Source: Paenibacillus lentus (GTDB taxonomy: Bacteria; Bacillota; Bacilli; Paenibacillales; Paenibacillaceae). Taken from it: a stretch of DNA of 64,000 nt. Both the position numbers and the translations under genes were made by a program. The notes beneath the pieces were generated by a model. It did no database searches. It had not been told where the DNA came from and saw only the letters and a program-made list of their open reading frames with translations. Below are positions 1 through 8,462 of the stretch, piece after piece. The stretch is from assembly GCF_003931855.1 (NCBI RefSeq), contig NZ_CP034248.1, forward strand, positions 2,604,001 through 2,668,000. The letters run 5' to 3'. The stretch's first letter is position 1; each line of letters starts with the position of its first letter.

Positions 1-599
1 GCAAACGACAATGGGCGCTTATTCATATTGAGCAGCAATGGGAAGAGAACGTGAGAACGATTGAAGGACAATATCTCCATCAGAAGGCGGATCAGCCATT
101 TATTAGGGAGAAGCGTGGGGACAAACTCATTGTAAGAGCAATGCCCGTCAAGTCTGCTGAACTTAAGATCACAGGTGTATGCGATGTAGTAGAGTTCATT
201 AGGGATGATAAGGGAGTAGAGATCCAAGGTGCTGATGGGAAATATCGAGCTTACCCGATTGAATACAAACGGGGAAAACCAAAATTAAATGATGCTGACT
301 TATTGCAACTAACTGCTCAGGCTATATGCCTGGAAGAAATGCTGTTATGCAATATAGACAAAGGTTTTATGTTTTACAATGAAATAAAGCATAGACTCGA
401 GGTTGGAATCACTGCGGAAATGAAAGATAAAGTGAGAATGCTCGTTTCCGAAATGCAGGATTACTATATTCGCAGACTGACACCGAAAGTCAAGACGGGT
501 TCTTTTTGCAAAAGCTGTTCCCTTCATTTGATTTGTTTGCCAGAATTGATGAATAAAAGGTCTGTGAAGAGTTATATTGAAGGGAAAATCAAGGAATGA
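1..599 (+). CDS. cas4: Cas4 exonuclease, type I-C (5' end cut by window edge)
   Basis: Cas4 is a RecB-family iron-sulfur nuclease that works with Cas1-Cas2 to trim and orient new CRISPR spacers by PAM. The reading frame is open from base 3, so the GTG at 51 is not the start: the upstream codons read KRQWALIHIEQQWEEN, the usual N-terminal region of I-C Cas4 that follows the first cluster cysteine (bases 1-2, GC, fit the end of that Cys codon). Visible motifs are GVCDVVEF (metal-binding Asp), the E-x-K core in YPIEYKRGK, and the C-terminal cysteines in FCKSCSLHLIC for the 4Fe-4S cluster. The stop overlaps the cas1 start by 4 bases (ATGA), so the two are translationally coupled. Confidence 0.95.
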   Translation, partial: KRQWALIHIEQQWEENVRTIEGQYLHQKADQPFIREKRGDKLIVRAMPVKSAELKITGVCDVVEFIRDDKGVEIQGADGKYRAYPIEYKRGKPKLNDADLLQLTAQAICLEEMLLCNIDKGFMFYNEIKHRLEVGITAEMKDKVRMLVSEMQDYYIRRLTPKVKTGSFCKSCSLHLICLPELMNKRSVKSYIEGKIKE

Positions 600-1627
600 A
601 GAAGCTGCTGAATACGCTATTTATTACGCAACCCGATGTCTATTTATCCTTAGATGGAGATAATGTTGTTCTTCTCAAAGAGCAGGAGAAGCTCGGAAGG
701 TTGCCGCTTCACAATCTGGAATCCATCGTAGCATTTGGTTATACGGGGGCAAGTCCAGCATTTATGGGGTATTGTGCAGACAGGAACATTTCATTGGTGT
801 TTCTTACCATGAGTGGAAGATTTCTCGCTAGAGTCATTGGTGCAAGCAAAGGTAATGTAGTTCTGCGGAAGAAACAATACCTACTTTCGGAAAACGAGTC
901 GCTATCCGCTAAAATTGCCCGGAATTTCATTGTAGGAAAAATTTTCAATCATAAATGGATGATTGAGAGAATGACCCGGGACTACCCATTGCGTTTAAAT
1001 GTAGATCAATTTAAGGAAGTGTCCCAGCACCTATCGTCAATCATGATGGATGTACGAGTATGCGAAGATCTGGAGCGATTAAGGGGCTTGGAGGGGCAAG
1101 CGGCTGTAAGCTACAATGCATTGCTGGATCAAATGATCCTGCAGCAGAAAGAACATTTTCATTTCCGTATCCGCTCAAGAAGACCGCCATTGGATAACGT
1201 AAATGCTATGCTGTCGCTAGCTTATACTTTGTTAGCTAACGATACGGCATCCGCCTTAGAAGCGGTAGGACTTGATGCATATGTTGGTTTCTTACATCGG
1301 GATCGCCCCGGACGAGCTTCTCTAGCCTTAGATGTCATGGAAGAGCTACGAGGAATCTACGCTGACAAGTTCGTTCTGACTTTAATTAACAAGAAAATTG
1401 TGAATCATGAGGACTTCCTTCATAAAGAGAATGGTGCTGTGATCATGACGGATGAAGCAAGAAAAAAATTCTTAGCAGCTTGGCAGAACAAGAAGCAAGA
1501 GAAGATTACACACCCGTATCTTGGCGAGAAAATTTCTTGGGGACTCGTGCCCTATGCACAGGCATTGCTGCTGGCGCGTCATTTACGTAATGACTTGGAT
1601 GAATATCCTCCATTTCTATGGAAGTAG
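596..1627 (+). CDS. cas1: Cas1 integrase, type I-C
   Basis: Cas1 is the metal-dependent integrase that inserts prespacers at the leader end of the array as a Cas1-Cas2 complex. At 343 residues it has the normal I-C length. The catalytic triad is readable: E166 in RGLEGQAA, H234 in GFLHRDRPG and D246 in ASLALDVMEE. The N-terminal beta domain (about 1-90) precedes the helical catalytic domain. Its ATG overlaps the cas4 stop, and cas2 starts 9 bases after its stop, giving one cas4-cas1-cas2 operon. No frameshift or missing active-site residue is seen, so it should be functional. Confidence 0.97.
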   Translation: MKKLLNTLFITQPDVYLSLDGDNVVLLKEQEKLGRLPLHNLESIVAFGYTGASPAFMGYCADRNISLVFLTMSGRFLARVIGASKGNVVLRKKQYLLSENESLSAKIARNFIVGKIFNHKWMIERMTRDYPLRLNVDQFKEVSQHLSSIMMDVRVCEDLERLRGLEGQAAVSYNALLDQMILQQKEHFHFRIRSRRPPLDNVNAMLSLAYTLLANDTASALEAVGLDAYVGFLHRDRPGRASLALDVMEELRGIYADKFVLTLINKKIVNHEDFLHKENGAVIMTDEARKKFLAAWQNKKQEKITHPYLGEKISWGLVPYAQALLLARHLRNDLDEYPPFLWK

Positions 1628-1636
1628 GTGTGAGAT

Positions 1637-1927
1637 ATGCTAGTATTAATTACGTATGATGTAAGTACGGTGAGCAGTGCGGGGCAGCGCAGATTACGAA
1701 GGGTATCCAAGGTATGCCAAAACTATGGACAGCGCGTGCAAAACTCAGTATTTGAATGCGTGGTTGATGCCGCTCAATTTGCAACTCTAAAGTTAAAGCT
1801 TATGGATATTATTGATCCTGATCAGGATAGCCTTCGCTTCTACCAGCTTGGGAATAACTATAAGAATAAGGTTGAGCATATTGGTGTCAAAGAGTCACTA
1901 GATTTGGAAGGGCCCCTAATTTTGTAA
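1637..1927 (+). CDS. cas2: Cas2, type I-C
   Basis: A 96-residue ferredoxin-fold protein with the Cas2 opening MLVLITYDVST (conserved Asp after the first strand) and the family pattern RRVSKVCQNYGQRVQNSVFE. Cas2 forms the central dimer that bridges two Cas1 dimers during spacer integration. An AGGTG ribosome site lies 6 bases before the ATG. It is the last cas gene before the leader and array; the cas3-cas5-cas8c-cas7 genes normally upstream of cas4 are outside the window. Confidence 0.96.
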   Translation: MLVLITYDVSTVSSAGQRRLRRVSKVCQNYGQRVQNSVFECVVDAAQFATLKLKLMDIIDPDQDSLRFYQLGNNYKNKVEHIGVKESLDLEGPLIL

Positions 1928-1972
1928 GGTGCGAATGTGAAGCGAACATGATTCTCCAGGGACATTCGCACC
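1928..1972 (+). terminator. Perfect 11-bp stem-loop directly after cas2
   Basis: GGTGCGAATGT (1928-1938) is followed 23 bases later by its exact reverse complement ACATTCGCACC (1962-1972), starting at the base after the cas2 stop. No U-tract follows, so this may be a weak terminator, an mRNA-stabilising 3' hairpin or a protein site at the cas/leader boundary. Confidence 0.55.
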
Positions 1973-2097
1973 AGCCGATTTACTTAAATTATATTTGTTG
2001 GAAGAAAACACCTGGGAAAAAATCAGATAAACAACAAATATTGGAGTATTTATACTTGTATTTGCGATTTTAGGGTAATTTTACCTTGAAAATCGCC
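1973..2097 (+). promoter_or_regulatory. CRISPR leader
   Basis: AT-rich 125-base gene-free stretch between the cas2 hairpin and the first repeat. Position next to the cas genes, intact repeats at this end and a degenerate repeat at the far end all mark this as the leader, which should hold the array promoter and the integration anchor. I cannot assign -35/-10 boxes with confidence. Confidence 0.75.
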
Positions 2098-4014
2098 GTC
2101 GCATCCCTCGCGGATGCGTGGATTGAAATATCCAAAACCTTAAGAAACTCCGCTTCCTCGGCATGTCGCATCCCTCGCGGATGCGTGGATTGAAATACTC
2201 ATTTAATCATCAACCCACTTTCACCAAGCGTCGCATCCCTCGCGGATGCGTGGATTGAAATAGCGACTTTGACACTATCCTCGGGGACATCACTAGGTCG
2301 CATCCCTCGCGGATGCGTGGATTGAAATTTCCGTCCTGAACGGGAACGGCGTCTGCGTCTCTTCAAGTCGCATCCCTCGCGGATGCGTGGATTGAAATTA
2401 AACTTGCCTCATCTAATTGCAATTCCGCTTGCCCATGTCGCATCCCTCGCGGATGCGTGGATTGAAATAGTACGCACCCGGTTAAGGTGCTCACACGTTT
2501 GGGAGTCGCATCCCTCGCGGATGCGTGGATTGAAATTTGTACAAACTGTAAAGCCCTTTCTGGCAGATTTGTCGCATCCCTCGCGGATGCGTGGATTGAA
2601 ATGATCCTGTGGTATCATCCCTTGTCGCCTCCTTAGTCGCATCCCTCGCGGATGCGTGGATTGAAATCCCTACCACTGTGCCGCAATTATGGCAAAACTC
2701 AGTCGCATCCCTCGCGGATGCGTGGATTGAAATTGCAAGATCGCGCTGGAATAATGACTCTGATACATTGGTCGCATCCCTCGCGGATGCGTGGATTGAA
2801 ATGGGGTGATAACATGGCTGAAGATAAAAGTAAAAAAGTCGCATCCCTCGCGGATGCGTGGATTGAAATTTGGGCTATATCGCGAATATCCATGCCCTTA
2901 AACGTCGCATCCCTCGCGGATGCGTGGATTGAAATGCGAATTAGAAGCCTTCCAAAACGAATGGAAATGCGGTGAGTCGCATCCCTCGCGGATGCGTGGA
3001 TTGAAATTTACCGTGCAAAGGTTAGTGACGGCAAATCAGTGTCGCATCCCTCGCGGATGCGTGGATTGAAATAATCCCTTGTGATCCATCCCCTACCCCC
3101 CTATCGTCGCATCCCTCGCGGATGCGTGGATTGAAATGAAATAGAAGTGGAGACGAAGGGAAAAGATTTAATGGTCGCATCCCTCGCGGATGCGTGGATT
3201 GAAATGTCCGGGATACCGTGCGGGTAACCTTTAGTCTCGTAGTCGCATCCCTCGCGGATGCGTGGATTGAAATTAGGAAGCGTACACTATCAGCAATGAC
3301 TTCTGTGTCGCATCCCTCGCGGATGCGTGGATTGAAATTGCGCTTGTAGATACCGTCAAGGTGGTTCAACTCCTGTCGCATCCCTCGCGGATGCGTGGAT
3401 TGAAATGAGAATCATTGAATTTGACCGTGAATATTGCTGGGCAGTCGCATCCCTCGCGGATGCGTGGATTGAAATAATCAAAGTCGGAATATCATCTGGA
3501 GAAAGAACTACATGTCGCATCCCTCGCGGATGCGTGGATTGAAATGTTGTGGCGGTGCGTGGTTTGAAATAAATGCATTGGTCGCATCCCTCGCGGATGC
3601 GTGGATTGAAATAACCCACATTGCGTATCACCTTCCGTTTCTTGTTGTGTCGCATCCCTCGCGGATGCGTGGATTGAAATATGATAAAAGGTTGGTTTGT
3701 ATCATCCATCACTGTGGTCGCATCCCTCGCGGATGCGTGGATTGAAATATAGCAGCAACGACTGCTAATATGGTAAGTTCTCGTCGCATCCCTCGCGGAT
3801 GCGTGGATTGAAATTTTGAGCCATGACAAAAACCTCCTCGTTAACGATGTCGCATCCCTCGCGGATGCGTGGATTGAAATCATCGAAGACTGACTAACGC
3901 ACCAAAAGGCATGGAGGTCGCATCCCTCGCGGATGCGTGGATTGAAATGGTTGCCCGAGTACGATCGACATAGTAGGTCAGCGTCGCATCCCTCGCGGAT
4001 ACGTGGGTAGAAAT
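2098..4014 (+). CRISPR. Type I-C CRISPR array, 29 repeats and 28 spacers
   Basis: A 32-base repeat starts GTCGCATCCC and ends GTGGATTGAAAT, the I-C type; its internal arms CGCATCC and GGATGCG form a 7-bp hairpin around CTCGC. I counted 29 copies, the first at 2098-2129 and the last at 3983-4014. The first 28 appear identical; the last has three changes in its 3' third (G to A, A to G, T to A), typical of the leader-distal end. Spacers run 33 to 40 bases, mostly 33-38; the longest is 2936-2975. Short frames that run across the array are artefacts of the repeat. Uniform repeats suggest an array that is or was recently active. Confidence 0.99.
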
Positions 4015-4110
4015 TACTAATCGTTTTAAGCCAACAGGAAGAGATTCCTTCATTACTACTAGGATTTTAAATTTTGTTAGGTACCATGGACATCTTAAAA
4101 TTTCACTTCC

Positions 4111-4145
4111 AAAAACAAGGCGCTACTCATCCTGAGCAGCGCCTC
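4111..4145 (-). terminator. Intrinsic terminator of the sensor operon
   Basis: Read on the minus strand, GGCGCTGC and GTAGCGCC form an 8-bp stem followed by TTGTTTTT. The stem overlaps the last codons and stop of the YesN-type regulator. It also separates that operon from the CRISPR array. Confidence 0.75.
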
Positions 4146-5361
4146 CTTTGCGATATTGTAAGGGGGAGGTTCCAGTGGTGCGTTTAAACGCAGTGCTGAA
4201 ATAATGCTGTGTTTCGTAGCCGACCTGCCTGGCGATTTCGGCGATGGTTAGATCGGTGCCATTGAGCAGCTGGGAGGCCCGACGAATACGGATTTGCGTC
4301 AGGTAGCCATTGAACGAAGCGTCAAGCTCCTGCTTGATCATCCGGCTTAAATACACCGGAGAGGTTTGAAGCTGCTGGGCCATGGATTCCAGGGTCAGCG
4401 TACAATCGCCGTAGTGCTCCAGCATATACTGCTTGGCTCTGCGCACCAATGGGGAAATGGCGGTTTCCTTTAGCACAGTGGATTTGCATTTGCGATAGAC
4501 GGCAGGCATGGAAGTAAGGCCATTTTCCCCCTCGGCCAGATGGATGTCGACAGGCACCTTTAAGTAAGTCCGCACGGACGATTCAATTTGGTGGAAATCG
4601 CCATCGGCTGAGAAGCTCCACAGCAGTACGACAATGACGCCAAACGGGTCTCGAAAAATAACTTTTGGATAGGAGGAGAGCAGCTCGGCGGCAATGTTCT
4701 CGATGGCGAATAGATAGAGCTGGCGCTCACTCTCCTTCATCAGAGGCTGCGGAGTTGCAGACTCACGCAGACGAATCATGCCGAGCAGGCTCGGCGTGGT
4801 CACGGGCAATTGGAGAAAAGCCAGCTGCTCTACAATTTCCTCCTCCGTCATGCTGCCCTCCATCCATTCCTGGCAGAAGCGCTCCCGCAGCAGGGGATAG
4901 CTCTTTGTAATTTGCCGGGAGGCGGTTTGTAAATGCTGCTGTTGAATCGCCTCTTCCTCTAGCTCATTCCTAACCTGGCGCAGTACCTTTTCCAGTTGTG
5001 CCGGGTTGGCGGGCTTCAGAATATAGTCCTTTACCTGGAGGCGGATTGCTGTTTGGGCATAGGTGAATTCATCATGGCCGGTAATAATAACGATTTTGCA
5101 ATCAGGCAATGCTTTGCGAATATGCTTCATCAGCTCGATTCCATCCATAATTGGCATGTTGAGATCGACAAGCAGAATGTTGACTCGATGCTTTAGTGCC
5201 AGCTCCAGCGCTTCTTCGCCATCTTCGGCCTCCGCGACGACATTCAGCCGCAGCTGCTCCCAATCGACGCTTTCTCGAATGCCTTCTCGGATGATGAATT
5301 CATCGTCGGCAATGAGCACCTTCCAACAATACTCTGTGGAAAGCGACTTCTCTTTTATCAT
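4123..5361 (-). CDS. YesN-type response regulator with AraC DNA-binding domain
   Basis: A response regulator of about 412 residues. The receiver domain (about 14-130) shows the acidic pair in VLIADDEF, the phospho-acceptor D66 in ILLVDLNMP and the conserved K in DYILKPAN. A variable middle region leads to a C-terminal AraC double helix-turn-helix (about 305-400) with IAEIARQVGYETQHYFSTAF. The ATG at 5361 shares its A with the TGA stop of the kinase upstream, with GGAG 10 bases before it; a TTG one codon earlier is also possible. It should be phosphorylated by the adjacent kinase and activate sugar-uptake or glycanase genes. The target is unknown, since no transporter gene adjoins the operon. 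Confidence 0.92.
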   Translation of the reverse strand: MIKEKSLSTEYCWKVLIADDEFIIREGIRESVDWEQLRLNVVAEAEDGEEALELALKHRVNILLVDLNMPIMDGIELMKHIRKALPDCKIVIITGHDEFTYAQTAIRLQVKDYILKPANPAQLEKVLRQVRNELEEEAIQQQHLQTASRQITKSYPLLRERFCQEWMEGSMTEEEIVEQLAFLQLPVTTPSLLGMIRLRESATPQPLMKESERQLYLFAIENIAAELLSSYPKVIFRDPFGVIVVLLWSFSADGDFHQIESSVRTYLKVPVDIHLAEGENGLTSMPAVYRKCKSTVLKETAISPLVRRAKQYMLEHYGDCTLTLESMAQQLQTSPVYLSRMIKQELDASFNGYLTQIRIRRASQLLNGTDLTIAEIARQVGYETQHYFSTAFKRTTGTSPLQYRKGGAAQDE

Positions 5362-7286
5362 CAACGATCAACTCCATTTAGATTGTACTCGTCCCGTATA
5401 AGCGGGTGGGTTACCGTTACCACAGTTCCCTCGCCTAACGTACTGGCGAGGCTCAGACCATACTTGTCGCCGAAGGTAAGTCGCAGGCGGGCCTGAACAT
5501 TCAAGATGCCGTATCCCTTTGTCTCTTGCCCCCGCCTCACGGCTCCGGCCGTTTGATTCGCCCAATCCTCCCGAGGAGATCTACCGGCACCAGGCTCAGC
5601 TTCGGAGCTAACCACCTGTTCCAGAGCGCGATGAAGCTTCGAGAGCTGTTCTTCTGTCATGCCTTTGCCGTTATCGCGAATCGTCATCACTAAATTACTT
5701 CCTTGTTCCTTAGCTTCAACTTCAATCAATCCCGGCCCGCGGCGTTCTTTAATTCCATGATAAATGGCATTTTCCACGATTGGCTGAAGGATCAGCTTCA
5801 GCACGCTAAGCTCCTGAACCGCCGGATCGACCATCAGCACATAATCTAATTTATTCTGATATCGCACATGCTGGATTTGTAAATAACTGCGAATATGCTC
5901 GATTTCATCGGATAATGGGATGATGACATTACCCTTACTTAGTCCGATTCGGAACAGCTTTGAAAGCGACTCCGCCATTTCGGCGATATCTACGGCGCCT
6001 TTGCGGCGGGCCACCCAGTGAATCGTATCCAGCGTATTGTATAGAAAATGGGGTTTAATATGCGCTTGAAGGCTGCTTAACTCGGCCTCGCGCTTTTGTT
6101 GTTCCTGCCGTTCGGTCAAGGAAATGAGCCGATTGATCTGCAGGAGCATTTCATTGAAACGGCGGCCCAGCAAGCCGATTTCATCCGAACGATCGCCCCA
6201 ATATCGGATTGTTAAATCTCCAGATTGTGCCTTTTGCATAAAGGACATCAATTGCCCGATCGGTCTGGAGATCGAATGAGCCAGGTAGAAGGAGGCTGTC
6301 ATCCCAAGAAGGCAGACGACAAACACGAAGCTGACGACATAGAAGCGTATTTCCCGTATCTCTAAAATCGAATCCTCGGTAGCGAACACGCCGACCGTCG
6401 TCCAATTTGTGAACGGGGATACCCGATAGATGAACTGCAGCTTACGTCCGTCGGCCTGATGGGAATGCGTGCCCGAGCTATCTTTATTCAGCCATTCCAG
6501 TGGAATATGCTCAATGTACGGGTCGGAAGGAGCGTAGATGAGCTCGCCGTTGCTGTCGATGACCGTAAGGTAGCCTGTTTTTCCAAGTCGGACGTCCTGT
6601 GCCGTTTCCGCAATGACTCTCAGCTTCAGATCGATCAGGACGACCCCTTTTACCTGCTGCGTATCGGGATCAAGGATCGCTCTTACCGCCGAAACGACCT
6701 CACTGTTCTTATAGTTGACATGATTTGTGACATTGCGTTCGTTCGGATGGCCGACGATTTTGAATATCCCTTTATTGCGGACGGCTTCCTGGTACCAAGA
6801 CTCGCGAGTTAAGTCGCTCTCCGTCCGTGCATACATTTCGTTGCTGATATATTTGCCGTCGCTGTTGACGATCATGATACCGGCGACTTCTGAGTGAAGC
6901 GTCGTGAAACCCTGCAGGAATTTGCGGATATCGTAATGATCTTCCTCCTGGGCAGACTCTTGCAAGGAACCCAGTTCGCGATCGGACTCCAGAAAACGCT
7001 GGACATCAGGATTGAAGGCAACAAGGAATGTCATGTTCTGCAAATTTTCCACATACGTTTCCAACGATTCATTGACCTTACCGATGAGCTGTAGCGTGTT
7101 GTTCGTAACCTGGCGATCCAGAACACGATCCACCGTCCAGTGAATAAGGAACCCGAGGCCGATTGACGGAAGGATGCTGATCAGCAAAAAGTGGATGATT
7201 AGCTTATAGCGAATCGGTAAGTTATTAAATGACAAGTGACGTATTCCCGCTGACTTAAAATTATTTCGCATAGTAGTCATCCACAT
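5361..7286 (-). CDS. YesM-type sensor histidine kinase
   Basis: A 641-residue membrane kinase. Transmembrane segments lie at about 28-50 and 315-338 and flank a large extracellular dCache-like sensor. A HAMP linker (about 340-390) is followed by the His-kinase region with H413 in IKPHFLYNTLD, then the ATPase N-box LQPIVENAIYHG and G-box RDNGKGM. The ATG at 7286 would overlap the binding-protein gene by 26 bases; in-frame ATGs at 7280 and 7271 are alternatives. With the binding protein upstream and the YesN regulator downstream it forms a complete signalling operon, probably sensing extracellular sugar through the anchored binding protein. Confidence 0.93.
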   Translation of the reverse strand: MWMTTMRNNFKSAGIRHLSFNNLPIRYKLIIHFLLISILPSIGLGFLIHWTVDRVLDRQVTNNTLQLIGKVNESLETYVENLQNMTFLVAFNPDVQRFLESDRELGSLQESAQEEDHYDIRKFLQGFTTLHSEVAGIMIVNSDGKYISNEMYARTESDLTRESWYQEAVRNKGIFKIVGHPNERNVTNHVNYKNSEVVSAVRAILDPDTQQVKGVVLIDLKLRVIAETAQDVRLGKTGYLTVIDSNGELIYAPSDPYIEHIPLEWLNKDSSGTHSHQADGRKLQFIYRVSPFTNWTTVGVFATEDSILEIREIRFYVVSFVFVVCLLGMTASFYLAHSISRPIGQLMSFMQKAQSGDLTIRYWGDRSDEIGLLGRRFNEMLLQINRLISLTERQEQQKREAELSSLQAHIKPHFLYNTLDTIHWVARRKGAVDIAEMAESLSKLFRIGLSKGNVIIPLSDEIEHIRSYLQIQHVRYQNKLDYVLMVDPAVQELSVLKLILQPIVENAIYHGIKERRGPGLIEVEAKEQGSNLVMTIRDNGKGMTEEQLSKLHRALEQVVSSEAEPGAGRSPREDWANQTAGAVRRGQETKGYGILNVQARLRLTFGDKYGLSLASTLGEGTVVTVTHPLIRDEYNLNGVDR

Positions 7287-8259
7287 TATGCCGCGTCACT
7301 ACGGTAATTCCGGTATCCACTTGTTCGGGAACGGGGGGCATGCCTGCGATTTGCGCGGTGTTCCGATCATGTCCCAGGGAGAAGAGGAACTGGAGCGACC
7401 AATAACCCATATTCCAGGTGCCCTGGGCCATAGTAGCGGAAATATCCCCGTTCTTCACGAGATCCAGCGTGCCTTTGTCGGTGTCGAAGCTAATAATTTT
7501 TGGCCGCTGATCTCGGCCATTTTCTCGTACAGCCTCAGCTACACCGATACCGCCATTCGCTTCCGTGGCAAAAATGCCGGCGATATCGGGATAGTCCTGC
7601 AAAATTTCCTCTGCCGATTGTCTGGAGTAAATTTGATCCCCTTTGCCATTTTTTACGGCAACGACTTTCATTTCAGGATAATCCCTCTGAATCGTCGCTA
7701 GAAATCCGTCGGTTCTTTCCTGGTGGTTCTGTTGGTTCGGTGTCGTGACGACGGCGACTTGACCGCTTTCGTTCGTCAGCTCCGCCATTTTTTGCGCTGC
7801 CCGGACCCCGGAGGAATAATTATTTGTGCCTAGAAAAGAATAAGCTTTGCTTCCAGGGGCGTCGGAATCGAAGAGGACGACAGGAATACCGGCATCGACC
7901 GCCTTATTGATCGTTTCCGTCAAGTCGACAGGGTGTATGGCTGAAATTGCGATGCCGGCAGGCCTTTTGGCGATGATTTGCTCCAGCACGGTGATCTGCT
8001 CATGGATGTCACGCTGCGTCGAGCCACGGTATTCCACGGATACATTGAGCGCCTGTGCCGCATCCTCAAAGCCCTTTAAGCTGCTTTTCCAATAATCGAT
8101 CCCCATTTGAAAGGTGACCATCACATATTTCTCATCGATTTCGCCGCGCAAGCCAGCGGTCTTCCACTGTTCATTAAGCTGACTTTGAGATCTGTAATCC
8201 AACACATACAGCAGGAAAAAGCCGATCAGTAGTAAGTATACGATCCAAATCTTTTTCAC
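7261..8259 (-). CDS. Membrane-anchored sugar-binding protein of the RbsB/XylF fold, probable sensor
   Basis: A 332-residue type I periplasmic-binding fold protein with an uncleaved-looking N-terminal membrane helix (IWIVYLLLIGFFLLYVL) and no lipobox cysteine. Family features include IAISAIHPVDLTETINKA, PVVLFDSDAP and SFLGTNNYSSG, typical of ribose/xylose-binding proteins. The start is GTG at 8259 with AAAGGGG 8 bases upstream. There is no permease or ATPase gene in the operon, and the next two genes are a kinase and its regulator. A sensing role, as known for clostridial XylFII with LytS/YesN, is therefore more likely than transport. The ligand is unknown. Confidence 0.87.
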   Translation of the reverse strand: MKKIWIVYLLLIGFFLLYVLDYRSQSQLNEQWKTAGLRGEIDEKYVMVTFQMGIDYWKSSLKGFEDAAQALNVSVEYRGSTQRDIHEQITVLEQIIAKRPAGIAISAIHPVDLTETINKAVDAGIPVVLFDSDAPGSKAYSFLGTNNYSSGVRAAQKMAELTNESGQVAVVTTPNQQNHQERTDGFLATIQRDYPEMKVVAVKNGKGDQIYSRQSAEEILQDYPDIAGIFATEANGGIGVAEAVRENGRDQRPKIISFDTDKGTLDLVKNGDISATMAQGTWNMGYWSLQFLFSLGHDRNTAQIAGMPPVPEQVDTGITVVTRHNVDDYYAK

Positions 8260-8370
8260 ATTGAAACCCCTTTCATAACTTGAGCTTGGACAACATCATA
8301 CTACGAAATGCTGCCGAAATGTATCCCTTATTCTTTAAGTAGCGTAGCTTTGTAATGTACTGCAACGTAC

Positions 8371-8418
8371 AAAAGGCCGTCTCTAACGCAGAAATCTCTC
8401 TGCGGCTAAAGACAGCCC
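8371..8418 (-). terminator. Terminator after the ArsR-type regulator
   Basis: On the minus strand GGCTGTCTTTAGCCGCAGA pairs with TCTGCG...GAGACGGCC and is followed by TTTTGT. It lies between the ArsR-type gene and the binding-protein gene, so the three-gene sensor operon has its own promoter in the stretch 8260-8370. Confidence 0.7.
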
Positions 8419-8462
8419 AAGGCTGAATTACGTCCTATGTTTAGGTGACACCATCCTCCCAT

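Noticed and set aside
2383..3883. Several open frames of 60-175 codons inside the CRISPR array on both strands
   Set aside because: They repeat the translated CRISPR repeat (for example SIHASARDAT and SHPSRMRGLK) and have no ribosome sites.
4665..8095. Plus-strand frames opposite the binding-protein/kinase/regulator operon
   Set aside because: The minus-strand genes are complete with clear domains; the plus-strand frames have no start signals.
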